A stretch of DNA of 35,571 nt, from NCBI GenBank assembly GCA_025350305.1, contig JANXYC010000116.1:1-35571 (forward strand), given 5' to 3'. The notes beneath the pieces are model-generated. The model saw nothing but the letters and a program-made list of their open reading frames with translations, was not told the origin of the DNA and ran no database searches. Of this stretch, positions 1 to 7,221 are shown in pieces. This DNA is from Cyclobacteriaceae bacterium. GTDB lineage: Bacteria > Bacteroidota > Bacteroidia > Cytophagales > Cyclobacteriaceae. A program made the position numbers and the translations under genes. Each line of letters opens with the position of its first letter. The stretch's first letter is position 1.

Positions 1-293
1 CTATTTCCTGCTCCTTTGGTCATTGCAAAAATTTCAAAAGTTATCCCATCTTTACTTCTCTCAATAGCAAAATAATCCACTTTCTTTTCGTTACTAGTGG
101 TCCAGCTCAAATCCACTTTCTTTTCGTCGTTTATAGCGTTAAAGCCCACCAAAATAGTTTGCGGAGGAGTTGTTGCATAAATAAGATCAGAAAAATTTAC
201 TGTTTGAGAAGTTGCATTCGTGAAAAAACCAATCTGTGCAACACAAACAAAAAACCAAATATTTAATAAACCCTTATTGTAAAATTTTTTCAT
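1..293 (-). CDS. Secreted protein, N-terminal fragment (C-terminus outside window)
   Basis: The reading frame starts at ATG 293 and stays open to the left edge, giving 97 residues of a longer protein. It opens with a signal peptide (MKKFYNKGLLNIWFFVCVAQ), followed by a segment with the pattern F.A.....VDLSWTTSNE...DYFAIERSKDGITFE. That pattern is common in the beta-sandwich domains of large Bacteroidota extracellular proteins, often those exported by type IX secretion; this assignment is inference from the pattern. The end of the protein, where a sorting domain would sit, is not in the window. It diverges from kbl across 124 bases. An 18-base direct repeat lies inside the frame at 74-91 and 110-127. 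Confidence 0.75.
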   Translation of the reverse strand, partial: MKKFYNKGLLNIWFFVCVAQIGFFTNATSQTVNFSDLIYATTPPQTILVGFNAINDEKKVDLSWTTSNEKKVDYFAIERSKDGITFEIFAMTKGAGN

Positions 294-393
294 GGGCGTT
301 TCTTATATAACAAATATAGTTAAATTTATAGCAAAATCATAATTTATAGAACAAATTTTTAACCGTTTAGCTAGGATAAAGCGAGGGTTTTTT

Positions 394-401
394 TACATTT
401 G
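394..401 (+). promoter_or_regulatory. Candidate -7 box (TACATTTG) for kbl
   Basis: TACATTTG fits the Bacteroidota housekeeping -7 consensus TAnnTTTG exactly. It ends 16 bases before the kbl start, so transcription should begin about 10 bases upstream of the ATG. No clear -33 TTTG is seen at the usual spacing. Confidence 0.5.
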
Positions 402-417
402 TCCCAAAAACCGCCCT

Positions 418-1611
418 ATGAACACTGCATTTCAGGCACATATTCAAAATCAGCTTAACGATATCGAAGCTAATGGTTTATTTAAAAAAGAACGTGTTAT
501 TACTACCCCACAAGGGGCCACTGTAAAAGTTAACGGTAAAGACGTAATTATTTTTTGCGCTAATAACTATTTAGGTTTGTCGTCGCATCCTGCCGTTATT
601 GAAGGTGCTAAAAAAGCGTTAGACAGTCATGGTTACGGCATGAGCAGCGTTCGTTTCATTTGCGGCACGCAGGATATTCATAAAGAACTTGAAAGAAGGA
701 TTTCAGAATTTCTCGGCATGGAGGATGCCATTCTTTATGCGGCCGCCTTTGATGCAAATGGTGGTGTGTTTGAACCGCTGTTGGGCGCAGAAGATGCCAT
801 CATTTCCGATGAACTCAACCATGCATCAATCATCGATGGAGTGCGATTGTGCAAAGCAATGCGCCACCGCTACAAGCATAACGATATGGGCGACCTGCAA
901 AAGCAATTGGAGGACATAAGGAAAGCTGGCGCCAAACAGATCATGATTGTAACCGATGGTGCCTTCTCCATGGACGGTACGATCGCCCAATTGGACAAAA
1001 TCTGTGATCTTGCAGACCGGTACGAAGCGCTGGTGATGACCGACGAGTGTCACTCTACCGGCTTTCTTGGCAAAACGGGAAGAGGTGTTCCGGAGTATCG
1101 TGGCGTGACGGGACGAGTGGATATAATTACAGGTACACTCGGCAAAGCTCTTGGAGGCGCGTCCGGAGGATTTACGGCCGGCCGGATGGAAATTATTGAA
1201 TTATTGCGCCAACGGTCAAGACCGTATTTGTTTTCTAATACCTTGGCCCCGTCCATTACCGGTGCATCGATTGAGGTTTTCAATATGCTCTCGGAGACAA
1301 CTGAGCTTCGTGACAAACTGGAGCGCAACACAATCTATTTCAGGACGGAAATGGCCAAGGCGGGCTTTAACATAAAGCCTGGCGAACATCCCATTGTGCC
1401 GATCATGCTGTATGAGGCACCATTGGCGCAACAGTTCGCTGACCATCTGTTAGAGAAAGGTATTTATGTCATTGGTTTCTTCTTCCCGGTCGTTGCGAAA
1501 GGACAGGCCCGCATTCGTGTACAACTTTCAGCGGCTCATGAGCGGCATCATTTGGATAAAGCAATCAAAGCCTTCACGGAAGTGGGGAAGGAGTTGGGCG
1601 TTTTGAAGTAG
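418..1611 (+). CDS. kbl: Glycine C-acetyltransferase (2-amino-3-ketobutyrate CoA ligase)
   Basis: This is a PLP-dependent enzyme of the alpha-oxoamine synthase family that interconverts 2-amino-3-ketobutyrate plus CoA with glycine plus acetyl-CoA in threonine breakdown. The length of 397 residues matches the family. Visible landmarks are [10 protein letters not shown] with His135 (stacks on the PLP ring), [11 protein letters not shown] with Asp209 and His212, and GTLGKALGG with Lys243 as the PLP Schiff-base lysine; these positions align within one residue of E. coli Kbl. The partner gene tdh (threonine dehydrogenase) is not adjacent in this window. The start at 418 fits the family N-terminus and follows a good -7 box. 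The gene converges on a small membrane protein gene with only 7 bases between the stops. Confidence 0.95.
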   Translation: MNTAFQAHIQNQLNDIEANGLFKKERVITTPQGATVKVNGKDVIIFCANNYLGLSSHPAVIEGAKKALDSHGYGMSSVRFICGTQDIHKELERRISEFLGMEDAILYAAAFDANGGVFEPLLGAEDAIISDELNHASIIDGVRLCKAMRHRYKHNDMGDLQKQLEDIRKAGAKQIMIVTDGAFSMDGTIAQLDKICDLADRYEALVMTDECHSTGFLGKTGRGVPEYRGVTGRVDIITGTLGKALGGASGGFTAGRMEIIELLRQRSRPYLFSNTLAPSITGASIEVFNMLSETTELRDKLERNTIYFRTEMAKAGFNIKPGEHPIVPIMLYEAPLAQQFADHLLEKGIYVIGFFFPVVAKGQARIRVQLSAAHERHHLDKAIKAFTEVGKELGVLK

Positions 1612-1618
1612 ATAGCTG

Positions 1619-2047
1619 TTATTTCTTCTTCTTCAATACATCTGCCAATTCCGGCTCATGTGGAAATAATCCGAAGAGTGGTTCTACATTGTGGTCCGGC
1701 AGGAAATAGATGCGTTGCTTCTTGCCTCGCAACTTTAGCTTGTAGAGATTGAAGTAGGGGACCAATTTAATGGACTTCACTTCGGGCCACTCATAGTGAT
1801 CAGTTTTGTTTTTGTCAATGATGGTCACACGTTTTTTGCTAATGGCCACGCGTTTCAATTTGGCAGCAATCAGAAAATACAACACAACGAACGTAAGGCC
1901 GAGGACAAAAAAAATGAGGGCGGCTCTTTTGCTTTGTTCAGCTTCCTCACGGAGAAAGAGGAGCGTTCCGCACGACCACTGCAATAATCCAAAGGCCAGA
2001 AAAAAATACTTAGCGAAGTAAAACTTCACAGGACTGGCTTCTTTCAT
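1619..2047 (-). CDS. Small membrane protein, two TM helices plus C-terminal soluble domain
   Basis: The protein is not recognised by name. It has 142 residues from ATG 2047. Two hydrophobic helices (about residues 15-35 and 42-62) are followed by a basic, beta-rich region containing DHYEWPEVKSIKL and LKLRGKKQRIYFLP. This layout recalls the PH-like membrane proteins of the DUF304/YcxB type, which is inference only. The frame also contains an earlier ATG at 2071, but a likely -7 box (TACCTTAG on the minus strand, 2082-2075, with a TTG 20 bases upstream) would place the transcript start near 2068, inside or after that codon. I therefore chose 2047. Its terminus abuts kbl tail to tail. Confidence 0.7.
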   Translation of the reverse strand: MKEASPVKFYFAKYFFLAFGLLQWSCGTLLFLREEAEQSKRAALIFFVLGLTFVVLYFLIAAKLKRVAISKKRVTIIDKNKTDHYEWPEVKSIKLVPYFNLYKLKLRGKKQRIYFLPDHNVEPLFGLFPHEPELADVLKKKK

Positions 2048-2204
2048 TTCACATAAAAAGTTGACTTTCAATGACTAAGGTATAAAACTATTAACAATTT
2101 ATCAATATAAACGGGCCAGTTCAGGCCAGCTCAACACTTCATTTCTATCGGGTTGGCGGGTAATGAAAAGCTTTTTACCTTTGCCGCCCCAGCAAAATAG
2201 ATTA

Positions 2205-2286
2205 GCCCGGGTGGTGAAATTGGTAGACACGTACGTTTGAGGGGCGTATGCCGTAAGGTATGCTGGTTCGAGTCCAGTCCCGGGCA
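2205..2286 (+). tRNA. tRNA-Leu (anticodon GAG)
   Basis: The acceptor stem GCCCGGG (2205-2211) pairs with CCCGGGC (2279-2285), and the discriminator is A2286. The anticodon stem TACGT/GCGTA encloses the loop TTGAGGG, with GAG at 2239-2241. A long variable arm and a T-loop of TTCGAGT complete a class II leucine tRNA. A full CCA is not encoded. It is highly similar to the tRNA-Leu 800 bases downstream. Confidence 0.95.
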
Positions 2287-2323
2287 CCGAACCACCAGAG
2301 GTCTGGTGGAAAGTTTTGAATCT

Positions 2324-2356
2324 GACCGATAGGGCAATACCTGTCGGTCATTTTTT
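2324..2356 (+). terminator. Rho-independent terminator after tRNA-Leu(GAG)
   Basis: A 10-base stem, GACCGATAGG (2324-2333) with CCTGTCGGTC (2340-2349) including one G-T pair, closes a 6-base loop and is followed by A and six T. An extra perfect 8-base palindrome arm pair (CCACCAGA 2292-2299 / TCTGGTGG 2302-2309) lies between the tRNA and this hairpin. Confidence 0.8.
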
Positions 2357-2388
2357 GGAAGTGTTGTTTCATAATTGCTTCACAGGAT

Positions 2389-2508
2389 ATGGGGTATTCA
2401 TCTAAGATTAAAATCGACGCTCGGCGTACGAAGAAGGATGGCACGGCCGCCATCTTCATGCAGACAATTATTAATAGGAAAAGAGTAGTTAAGGGAGATG
2501 ATTGGTGA
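2389..2508 (+). pseudogene. Truncated tyrosine integrase N-terminus (arm-binding domain)
   Basis: The 39-codon frame reads like the first strand-turn-strand of the arm-type DNA-binding domain of Bacteroidota tyrosine integrases: a basic start (KIKIDARRTKKDGTAAIF), then a second strand (QTIINRKRVVK) and a terminal DDW. In intact family members this block is followed by a SAM-like domain and a catalytic domain, for roughly 400 residues in total; here a TGA stops it at once and no later catalytic motif is visible. The fragment lies about 100 bases past the 3' end of a tRNA-Leu gene, the usual target for such integrases. I read it as the scar of a decayed integrative element. Confidence 0.6.
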
Positions 2509-2509
2509 A

Positions 2510-2875
2510 ATGATGAGAACACTATTTCTCCTGATATTGCTGCCGTCCATTTGCAATGCGCAAACGGAGTACAGATGCCATGCTTTTCAGACAATGGGTA
2601 TTAATGTAAAACTGGACACAAAAATTACGGTCACGGATGCTTATGTAGTGATCGTTGCCAGGAAGGGAGATAAGTATGATTCGGTTGGGTACAACAAGCT
2701 GGTGTCCACTATCCCCAAAATTCTGTATTTCACGGATGGAGTAATGACTGAGACCATAACCATTCTTGAAAAGCCAGGGAAGGCAAAAGGTGAGGAGTAT
2801 ACTCATACGCTGATCCTGAAGTTTGATGCCAGGCAGGGAGGAGACACACTGCTCTATTATTTATTGCAAAATTGA
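2510..2875 (+). CDS. Small secreted protein of unknown function
   Basis: Not recognised. The product (about 121 residues) starts with a clear signal peptide, MMRTLFLLILLPSICNAQ, cleaved before TEYRC. The mature part is about 100 residues, probably beta-rich (KLDTKITVTDAYVVIVA, then THTLILKFDAR), with a single cysteine near its start. An in-frame ATG at 2498 would add four residues in front of the signal peptide and is less likely. The first bases overlap the last base of the integrase remnant region, so the gene may be cargo left behind by the same element. It lies between two tRNA-Leu genes. Confidence 0.55.
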   Translation: MMRTLFLLILLPSICNAQTEYRCHAFQTMGINVKLDTKITVTDAYVVIVARKGDKYDSVGYNKLVSTIPKILYFTDGVMTETITILEKPGKAKGEEYTHTLILKFDARQGGDTLLYYLLQN

Positions 2876-2966
2876 ATGACAAAAACGGTAAATACAGGAT
2901 ATCTGGTTCGGCAAATGTTTCTACATTTGCGGCCCAACTCATTGAGGAGCAGTCCGGAATTGTACC

Positions 2967-2979
2967 CCAGTCCGGGCAC
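2967..2979 (+). repeat. Imperfect copy of the tRNA-Leu(GAG) 3' end
   Basis: CCAGTCCGGGCAC matches the T-arm/acceptor end of the upstream tRNA (2274-2287) except for one missing C. Together with the integrase scar it could mark the distal attachment site of a decayed element about 0.7 kb long. The match is short, so chance cannot be excluded. Confidence 0.35.
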
Positions 2980-3016
2980 AGCCTCACCCTAGCCCCTCAG
3001 GAGGAGTTTGGAGAAT

Positions 3017-3098
3017 GCCGAAGTGGTGAAATTGGTAGACACGCACGTTTCAGGGGCGTGTGCCGCAAGGTATGCGGGTTCGAGTCCCGCCTTCGGTA
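3017..3098 (+). tRNA. tRNA-Leu (anticodon CAG)
   Basis: The acceptor stem GCCGAAG (3017-3023) pairs with CTTCGGT (3091-3097) with a terminal G-U, as in E. coli leucine tRNAs; the discriminator is A3098. The anticodon stem CACGT/GCGTG encloses TTCAGGG, with CAG at 3051-3053. The D-arm and anticodon-arm surroundings are almost the same as in the GAG isoacceptor upstream. No CCA is encoded. Confidence 0.95.
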
Positions 3099-3107
3099 CT
3101 TAGGAAA

Positions 3108-3145
3108 AAAACAAGACCCGCTAAGCAAAGCTGGTTTTGTTTTTT
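3108..3145 (+). terminator. Rho-independent terminator after tRNA-Leu(CAG)
   Basis: An 11-base stem, AAAACAAGACC (3108-3118) with GGTTTTGTTTT (3133-3143) including one G-T pair, is followed by more T. It starts 10 bases past the tRNA end. The A-rich left arm could also serve the opposite strand. Confidence 0.7.
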
Positions 3146-3154
3146 AGATTCCAA

Positions 3155-3192
3155 GGGACCCCGCTGTCTCCGCGGGGAGTCCCGTCTTCGGT
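3155..3192 (+). repeat. GC-rich hairpin joined to a near-copy of the tRNA-Leu(CAG) 3' end
   Basis: CCCCGC (3159-3164) pairs with GCGGGG (3172-3177), with outer pairs GGGA/TCCC around a two-base bulge. Overlapping its right arm, 3177-3192 repeats the tRNA 3' end 3082-3097 with one mismatch in 16 bases. This resembles an attachment-site core or a tRNA fragment left by integration or excision. Confidence 0.5.
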
Positions 3193-3259
3193 CTTTTTAA
3201 AAAATGCAGTGTGCCAATCTGTGGGAATAAAATAAGCATCGACAGAATTTATCAGAGCA

Positions 3260-4627
3260 TCACAGCCTGAACAATATGGCGAAGATTACTTTGCTTTCTG
3301 ATTTAACTAAGTCAGGTCTCCAATTGGGGGTCAATGGCGTTGTTGTATATCCGTCGGGCGAAGTGACTCCCCCATGGCCTGCGAAATAAGGTACGCTTGA
3401 TTCGCGGTGGACCCACTCTGTGCGAAACGTAATGTATTGTGATGGCATAAAATCTAAATTGGTTGAAAGGTCCCAGCCTTCAAACTGATCTCCGGGTTTA
3501 GCACTAAACGGAAACGCTCCTGCGGTTTGGGTTGGGTTAGTTGGGTTAGGCAACGGACTCGCCTGCCCTGTTGGGTACAGAACCAAGTAACGGCCTGGGT
3601 TTTTCATGAAACCGCCACCCACCGTCCAGGCCAGTTTGTTATTTGCAAACCATATTCGGTTATAAAACATGGCACTCGCAAAATACTGGGCAGGATTGTT
3701 TACAGGATCATCATTGTTGAAGCCATTCACTCCGCCTCCTTTTTCAAATCCAATATCACCTGTCAATGAAAAAGCCATTTTAGTTATTCCCTTACCGTTT
3801 GGGTTATTGTAATATCGGAACAACGCACTATTGTCAGAATGAAATCTCTTTCTCTCCGGGATTCCCGCGGCGTCTGCTCCGTAGTAATCATTGGTAATGA
3901 GTTTAATATTACTGTTGTTTGACATCCAGGTGATGCTTCCACCGAAACCGGGCATGCTGTTAAACTTGCCATAACTTTGCCACCCGTTGACAATCCATGG
4001 CTCTATTTTAATATTTTTGGTTGGGAAAATTTGAATTCGTATCCCGTTGAAAAACCAAGGTGTATTGTCAGAAGTATAAGATGCCTGGTATTCCCAGTTC
4101 TCTGCTTGGTAGAAAGAGTTCAACCCAATATAGGACATGAATAAGCCTGCGTCGATATTGATGCCATACCATTTGTTGATATGATAACCCGCATATGCCT
4201 CGCTTAAATAACGGTATACATTGGCCAGATCGTATTGACCCCGATAAGGGCTAAAATCGTTTCTTGGAATTACTGTCGAGCGAGTCCCAAACTGCGTCAT
4301 GATTCTTCCCCTGACATTGTCAACGTTGAAGTCGCCGCCAAAATGCAAAGCCGACAATTGCATTTCATTATGTCTGGCGAGGGCCGTTGAGCCTACAACC
4401 GTATTGTCAATCGGATTGTTAAATGAATATGAGTAGTTAAGATCTATCAGAATCCAGGGCGTGAAATACTTTATATTTTTGAAGACAGAAGAATCTCTCC
4501 GGTCGGCTCCATTTTGCCATGTCTGATCAATGCCCTCAAAGGGCACTTTCTCCTGCGCCATGCTTATTCCAGTGCAGGCGATAAGCAAAACGCCGAATAT
4601 AATGAGATAGATCAGTGGCTTTTTCAT
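3260..4627 (-). CDS. Outer-membrane beta-barrel porin (OmpL-like, putative beta-barrel porin-2 family)
   Basis: The 455-residue product begins with a signal peptide (MKKPLIYLIIFGVLLIACTG...SMAQ) and continues as many alternating hydrophobic/polar strands rich in aromatic residues and Asn/Gly turns. Examples are WILIDLNYSYSF near residue 58, GINIDAGLFMSYIGLNSF in the middle, and a final strand KVIFAILFRL. The last residue is Leu rather than the more usual Phe. The pattern fits the porin-2/OmpL-like family of Bacteroidota, which are presumed outer-membrane channels; the substrate is unknown. The gene stands alone, with the tRNA-Leu region downstream and a long gene-free stretch upstream. Confidence 0.75.
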   Translation of the reverse strand: MKKPLIYLIIFGVLLIACTGISMAQEKVPFEGIDQTWQNGADRRDSSVFKNIKYFTPWILIDLNYSYSFNNPIDNTVVGSTALARHNEMQLSALHFGGDFNVDNVRGRIMTQFGTRSTVIPRNDFSPYRGQYDLANVYRYLSEAYAGYHINKWYGINIDAGLFMSYIGLNSFYQAENWEYQASYTSDNTPWFFNGIRIQIFPTKNIKIEPWIVNGWQSYGKFNSMPGFGGSITWMSNNSNIKLITNDYYGADAAGIPERKRFHSDNSALFRYYNNPNGKGITKMAFSLTGDIGFEKGGGVNGFNNDDPVNNPAQYFASAMFYNRIWFANNKLAWTVGGGFMKNPGRYLVLYPTGQASPLPNPTNPTQTAGAFPFSAKPGDQFEGWDLSTNLDFMPSQYITFRTEWVHRESSVPYFAGHGGVTSPDGYTTTPLTPNWRPDLVKSESKVIFAILFRL

Positions 4628-5485
4628 TGACTCCAGGGTCTAGGTTTTTGGTTCGATTCTTAACTATTCTTTTATAAATATTTAAAGATTTACTTCATAA
4701 AGAGACCTCATTATAAAATAAATTGCCGGATTCGATTCCAATGGGGTAATTTCCGGTTGTCTTTTTTTTTGAAATTACACGATTACCTATTACAGTGGCG
4801 AAACCAACGAAAATTAAAATTTTTTGAAATATGCAGATTGGCGGGCAGCTGGAGGGATACAGTTGCCGGATAAGTTGACCGGGTATAAATTTTCGAAAGG
4901 CGTCGTTGGAGAAAAGTGTTACGAATTTTTTTTAGCTACGCACGATTGAATGCGTGAGGAAAGTGTGAGTTATAGCTCATTGTGAAATCGCCGATCGATG
5001 GCTGCCGGTACTGCTGATTCCTGATTGGACCTAATGATCGTTGTATTTTACGGAGTCAGTAAAACAAACTGTGTCGAATTGAACTGAATCCATTGTCAAT
5101 GATTCTGCTGTAAGAACTCAACTATTTTTTTTCTGTCTTGCTCTGTTATAAGGGCACGCGTTTGCATATGCATACCTATTGTTTCCCACTGATCAGGAGA
5201 AAAGGAAGTGGGGCTCGGTGTGTTGTGGCAACGTTGACAATTTTTGAAAGAGCTAATAAATTCAATGATAAATTTCCCATGTTTATTTGCTCTTATATGG
5301 GAAAAGTAGGCTTAAACCTATTTGAGAGGGCATGATTACAATCATTTTACGAAATGATCTTTGTCATCGATTGCGCAGAAAAGGATGTAATTGGAGATTT
5401 CGCTACCCCTGACCACTTATTTTCGCAAGCCCATGATCAAAAAGTCAACACGAATTTGAAACCCCACGAAAAGATTTGCTTCTTT
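4628..5485. other. Gene-free stretch of about 850 bases
   Basis: No convincing coding region, RNA gene or repeat is seen. Short open frames exist (for example 5138-5335 on the plus strand), but they have poor composition, no recognisable motif and a TTG start. The sequence is AT-rich with several runs of T or A. It presumably holds the promoter of the porin gene at its left end, although no clear TAnnTTTG box is visible there. Confidence 0.5.
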
Positions 5486-5764
5486 TTACACTTCCCATTG
5501 ACCAAAATATCTCCGTGTTATTTCTCTATACTCATTCAATAATCTTTCATACAATCCATCCTCTTTTGCGTAACCAATAATTTTTATTACCTCTTTACTT
5601 GAACTCTTACCAGTTACTGGTGGCGTCACACAACTGACATTCATTCCGGCTTTTTGCATACCATGAATGCCATTGGTAAAAAAATTAGTATTTGACTCCT
5701 GGCCACAAATTTCAAATGTTCTTTTGGAATCATCTTTAATAATCTGCCAACATTTTGAATACAT
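5486..5764 (-). CDS. Conserved-looking small protein of unknown function
   Basis: The gene encodes 92 residues with no signal peptide or membrane helix. It opens with MYSKCWQIIKDDSKRTFEIC and has a central GMQKAGMNVSCVTPPVTGK and a charged C-terminus (GLYERLLNEYREITRRYFGQW). The good codon pattern and the GMQKAGM..S.VTPPV block look like a real protein, and I have an impression of similar short Bacteroidota proteins, but I cannot name a family. Three cysteines are present. It lies downstream of the cysteine-rich peptide gene on the same strand. Confidence 0.6.
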   Translation of the reverse strand: MYSKCWQIIKDDSKRTFEICGQESNTNFFTNGIHGMQKAGMNVSCVTPPVTGKSSSKEVIKIIGYAKEDGLYERLLNEYREITRRYFGQWEV

Positions 5765-5809
5765 AATTAATAAGTCAAGGTTTCAAGAATTTTGTCTGTC
5801 TGGCGCGGG

Positions 5810-5911
5810 TTATTTTGGCATATCGTGAAGCAAGCATTCAAGCTTATAGTCAAAATCATCCCATAGACAAGTTACATCCGTTTCTGCTAAGGTCGGTAAC
5901 GTTCTATCCAT
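5810..5911 (-). CDS. Possible 33-residue micro-ORF overlapping the cysteine-rich gene
   Basis: The ATG at 5911 lies inside the last codons of the cysteine-rich gene (8-base overlap), an arrangement that permits translational coupling. The product would be acidic (MDRTLPTLAETD, then LWDDFDYKLEC). It has no signal peptide. Support is only its position and composition, so it may be noise. Confidence 0.2.
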   Translation of the reverse strand: MDRTLPTLAETDVTCLWDDFDYKLECLLHDMPK

Positions 5912-6092
5912 CACAAGCACATCCCTTAGGCTTGTGACATTTGTAGGACTTAGAGATGCAGGAATCTCCACATGCCTTACCTTTCTTACAGGTCTTACAA
6001 CATGCCAGGCTGGTTGTTTTTTCAGCTTTGAAAGTGAGTCCCTCTGCACTAAGCAATCCAACAAGGACCACGAGATAGACTAATTTTTTCAT
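5904..6092 (-). CDS. Small secreted cysteine-rich peptide
   Basis: The 62-residue product has a lysine-started hydrophobic signal sequence (MKKLVYLVVLVGLLSAEG), then a 32-residue tail with eight cysteines at 31, 32, 35, 41, 45, 52, 58 and 60. The core reads C..CKKGKACGDSCISK...CH...GCAC. KGKACGDSCI followed by CH and a C-terminal CAC-type end is a pattern I know from short uncharacterised proteins in many unrelated bacteria. It could bind a metal or form several disulfides in the periplasm; neither is shown. The gene is the first of two or three small minus-strand genes in an AT-rich stretch. Confidence 0.75.
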   Translation of the reverse strand: MKKLVYLVVLVGLLSAEGLTFKAEKTTSLACCKTCKKGKACGDSCISKSYKCHKPKGCACDG

Positions 6093-6241
6093 GCAATTCT
6101 GGCTTTAATTGTATAGTAGAGAAACGTGTCCAGGCTAATCTTAAACTGTCCTATTTTCGGGGGAGCTTACAAACCCACTTTTCGAAAATGGCAATGAATT
6201 TCACAAAACTGAAAAGTTTCCGGAAAACAAATTCTAGATCG

Positions 6242-6883
6242 TTAAGTTATCATTCGGTCGCACTGTTCAGGAAGCCGACATAAATGATAGGATAATTTTA
6301 GAATGAATAGGTAAAATCCAAAATGAGATAGGGATGCGATTCTGGTTTTTTGAATCTCATCTAAATAGGAATTGAGTTCTTCAGTCGGAAACCAGAAAAT
6401 GTTATCCAATAATACAAGGTAGTCAATATTGTCGAAGTGATTTTTGGGTAAGTAAAAAATATTAGTGCTCAGTTGGTCACGTACATTTTTTGAAAACCCT
6501 GAAATTTGATCTTCAGTGTAACCGTTGCTTTTTAGGTCATTTAGATAATCTTGGAAGTTAATTAATGGAGCTAGGAGACATTGTTTGCCATTAATACTTC
6601 TTTTGTTTTCAAAACTTATATCGCAAGTATTGGAGATAATGATTGCTTGAGTATATGCTTTAGTAAAAGTAGCCGAAGTATCTTCCCATTCTGCGAACCT
6701 TATCTCCCTTACCAAATCGGATTGTAAAAAATATGAGTGATTAAATTCTCTATAGAAATCTGTATAATTAATTTCTTCAATTTCTTTATTTACAAATTGA
6801 GACAAAGCGTCTTTTAATCTACTCTTTTCAGAGTCAACTAAATAGGAAGGTAAAAGCAATTCAAGATTTTCACCAAAGGCCAT
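6242..6883 (-). CDS. Third gene of the TIGR04255-type operon, unknown function
   Basis: The product has 213 residues and is not assigned to a family. Visible points are AIIISNTCDISFENKRS near residues 80-96 followed by KQCLLAPLI. An 'S.TCDI...LAP' block of this kind occurs in several uncharacterised accessory proteins. The C-terminal region SLSHFGFYLFILKLSYHLCR is hydrophobic but interrupted by polar residues, so a membrane helix is doubtful. It starts two bases after the stop of the preceding gene, so the two are surely co-translated. Low GC and many AAA/AAT/TTT codons set it apart from the flanking core genes, suggesting transfer. Confidence 0.7.
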   Translation of the reverse strand: MAFGENLELLLPSYLVDSEKSRLKDALSQFVNKEIEEINYTDFYREFNHSYFLQSDLVREIRFAEWEDTSATFTKAYTQAIIISNTCDISFENKRSINGKQCLLAPLINFQDYLNDLKSNGYTEDQISGFSKNVRDQLSTNIFYLPKNHFDNIDYLVLLDNIFWFPTEELNSYLDEIQKTRIASLSHFGFYLFILKLSYHLCRLPEQCDRMIT

Positions 6884-6885
6884 TC

Positions 6886-7221
6886 TTATTTTCTACCAGG
6901 TAATGTCGGAAAATATTTCACTGATTTCCTGAATGTTTGGCTCAGTATTTTTTGCTCAAAATCTGAAAGATTTCTTGATCCTTCAAACATTTTATTTGCG
7001 ACGTGTAGGAGAGAATCTTGGTTGATAGAGAACGATAATTCTTTTGCATCAAAAATACTATAGACAAAGTTGAAAGTACTCTTTAACTCATTTCTTGGGT
7101 AAACGGTAATCATGTAATCTATAATCTCCGGTTTCTTTGTTTCAACGGGAATTTCGTTCTTCAGCGAGATGCTGTTAAACATTCTTGTTTCTTGTTGAGG
7201 TATTTCGGTGATGAGTAACAT
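6886..7221 (-). CDS. Second gene of the TIGR04255-type operon, small unknown protein
   Basis: The gene encodes 111 residues with no signal peptide, membrane helix or recognised motif. The middle is mixed strand/helix (IIDYMITVYPRNELKSTFNF) and the C-terminus is basic (SQTFRKSVKYFPTLPGRK). Its ATG shares one base with the TAA stop of the upstream gene (TAATG at 7221), and its own stop is two bases from the next start. Such coupling usually means the products are made in fixed proportion and may form a complex. Base composition matches its two partners. Confidence 0.65.
   Translation of the reverse strand: MLLITEIPQQETRMFNSISLKNEIPVETKKPEIIDYMITVYPRNELKSTFNFVYSIFDAKELSFSINQDSLLHVANKMFEGSRNLSDFEQKILSQTFRKSVKYFPTLPGRK

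Noticed and set aside
2102-2594. Overlapping minus-strand frames across tRNA-Leu(GAG)
   Set aside because: They are translations of the antisense of the tRNA and its terminator.
5138-5335. Plus-strand frame of 65 codons in the gene-free stretch
   Set aside because: TTG start, no motif and random-looking composition.
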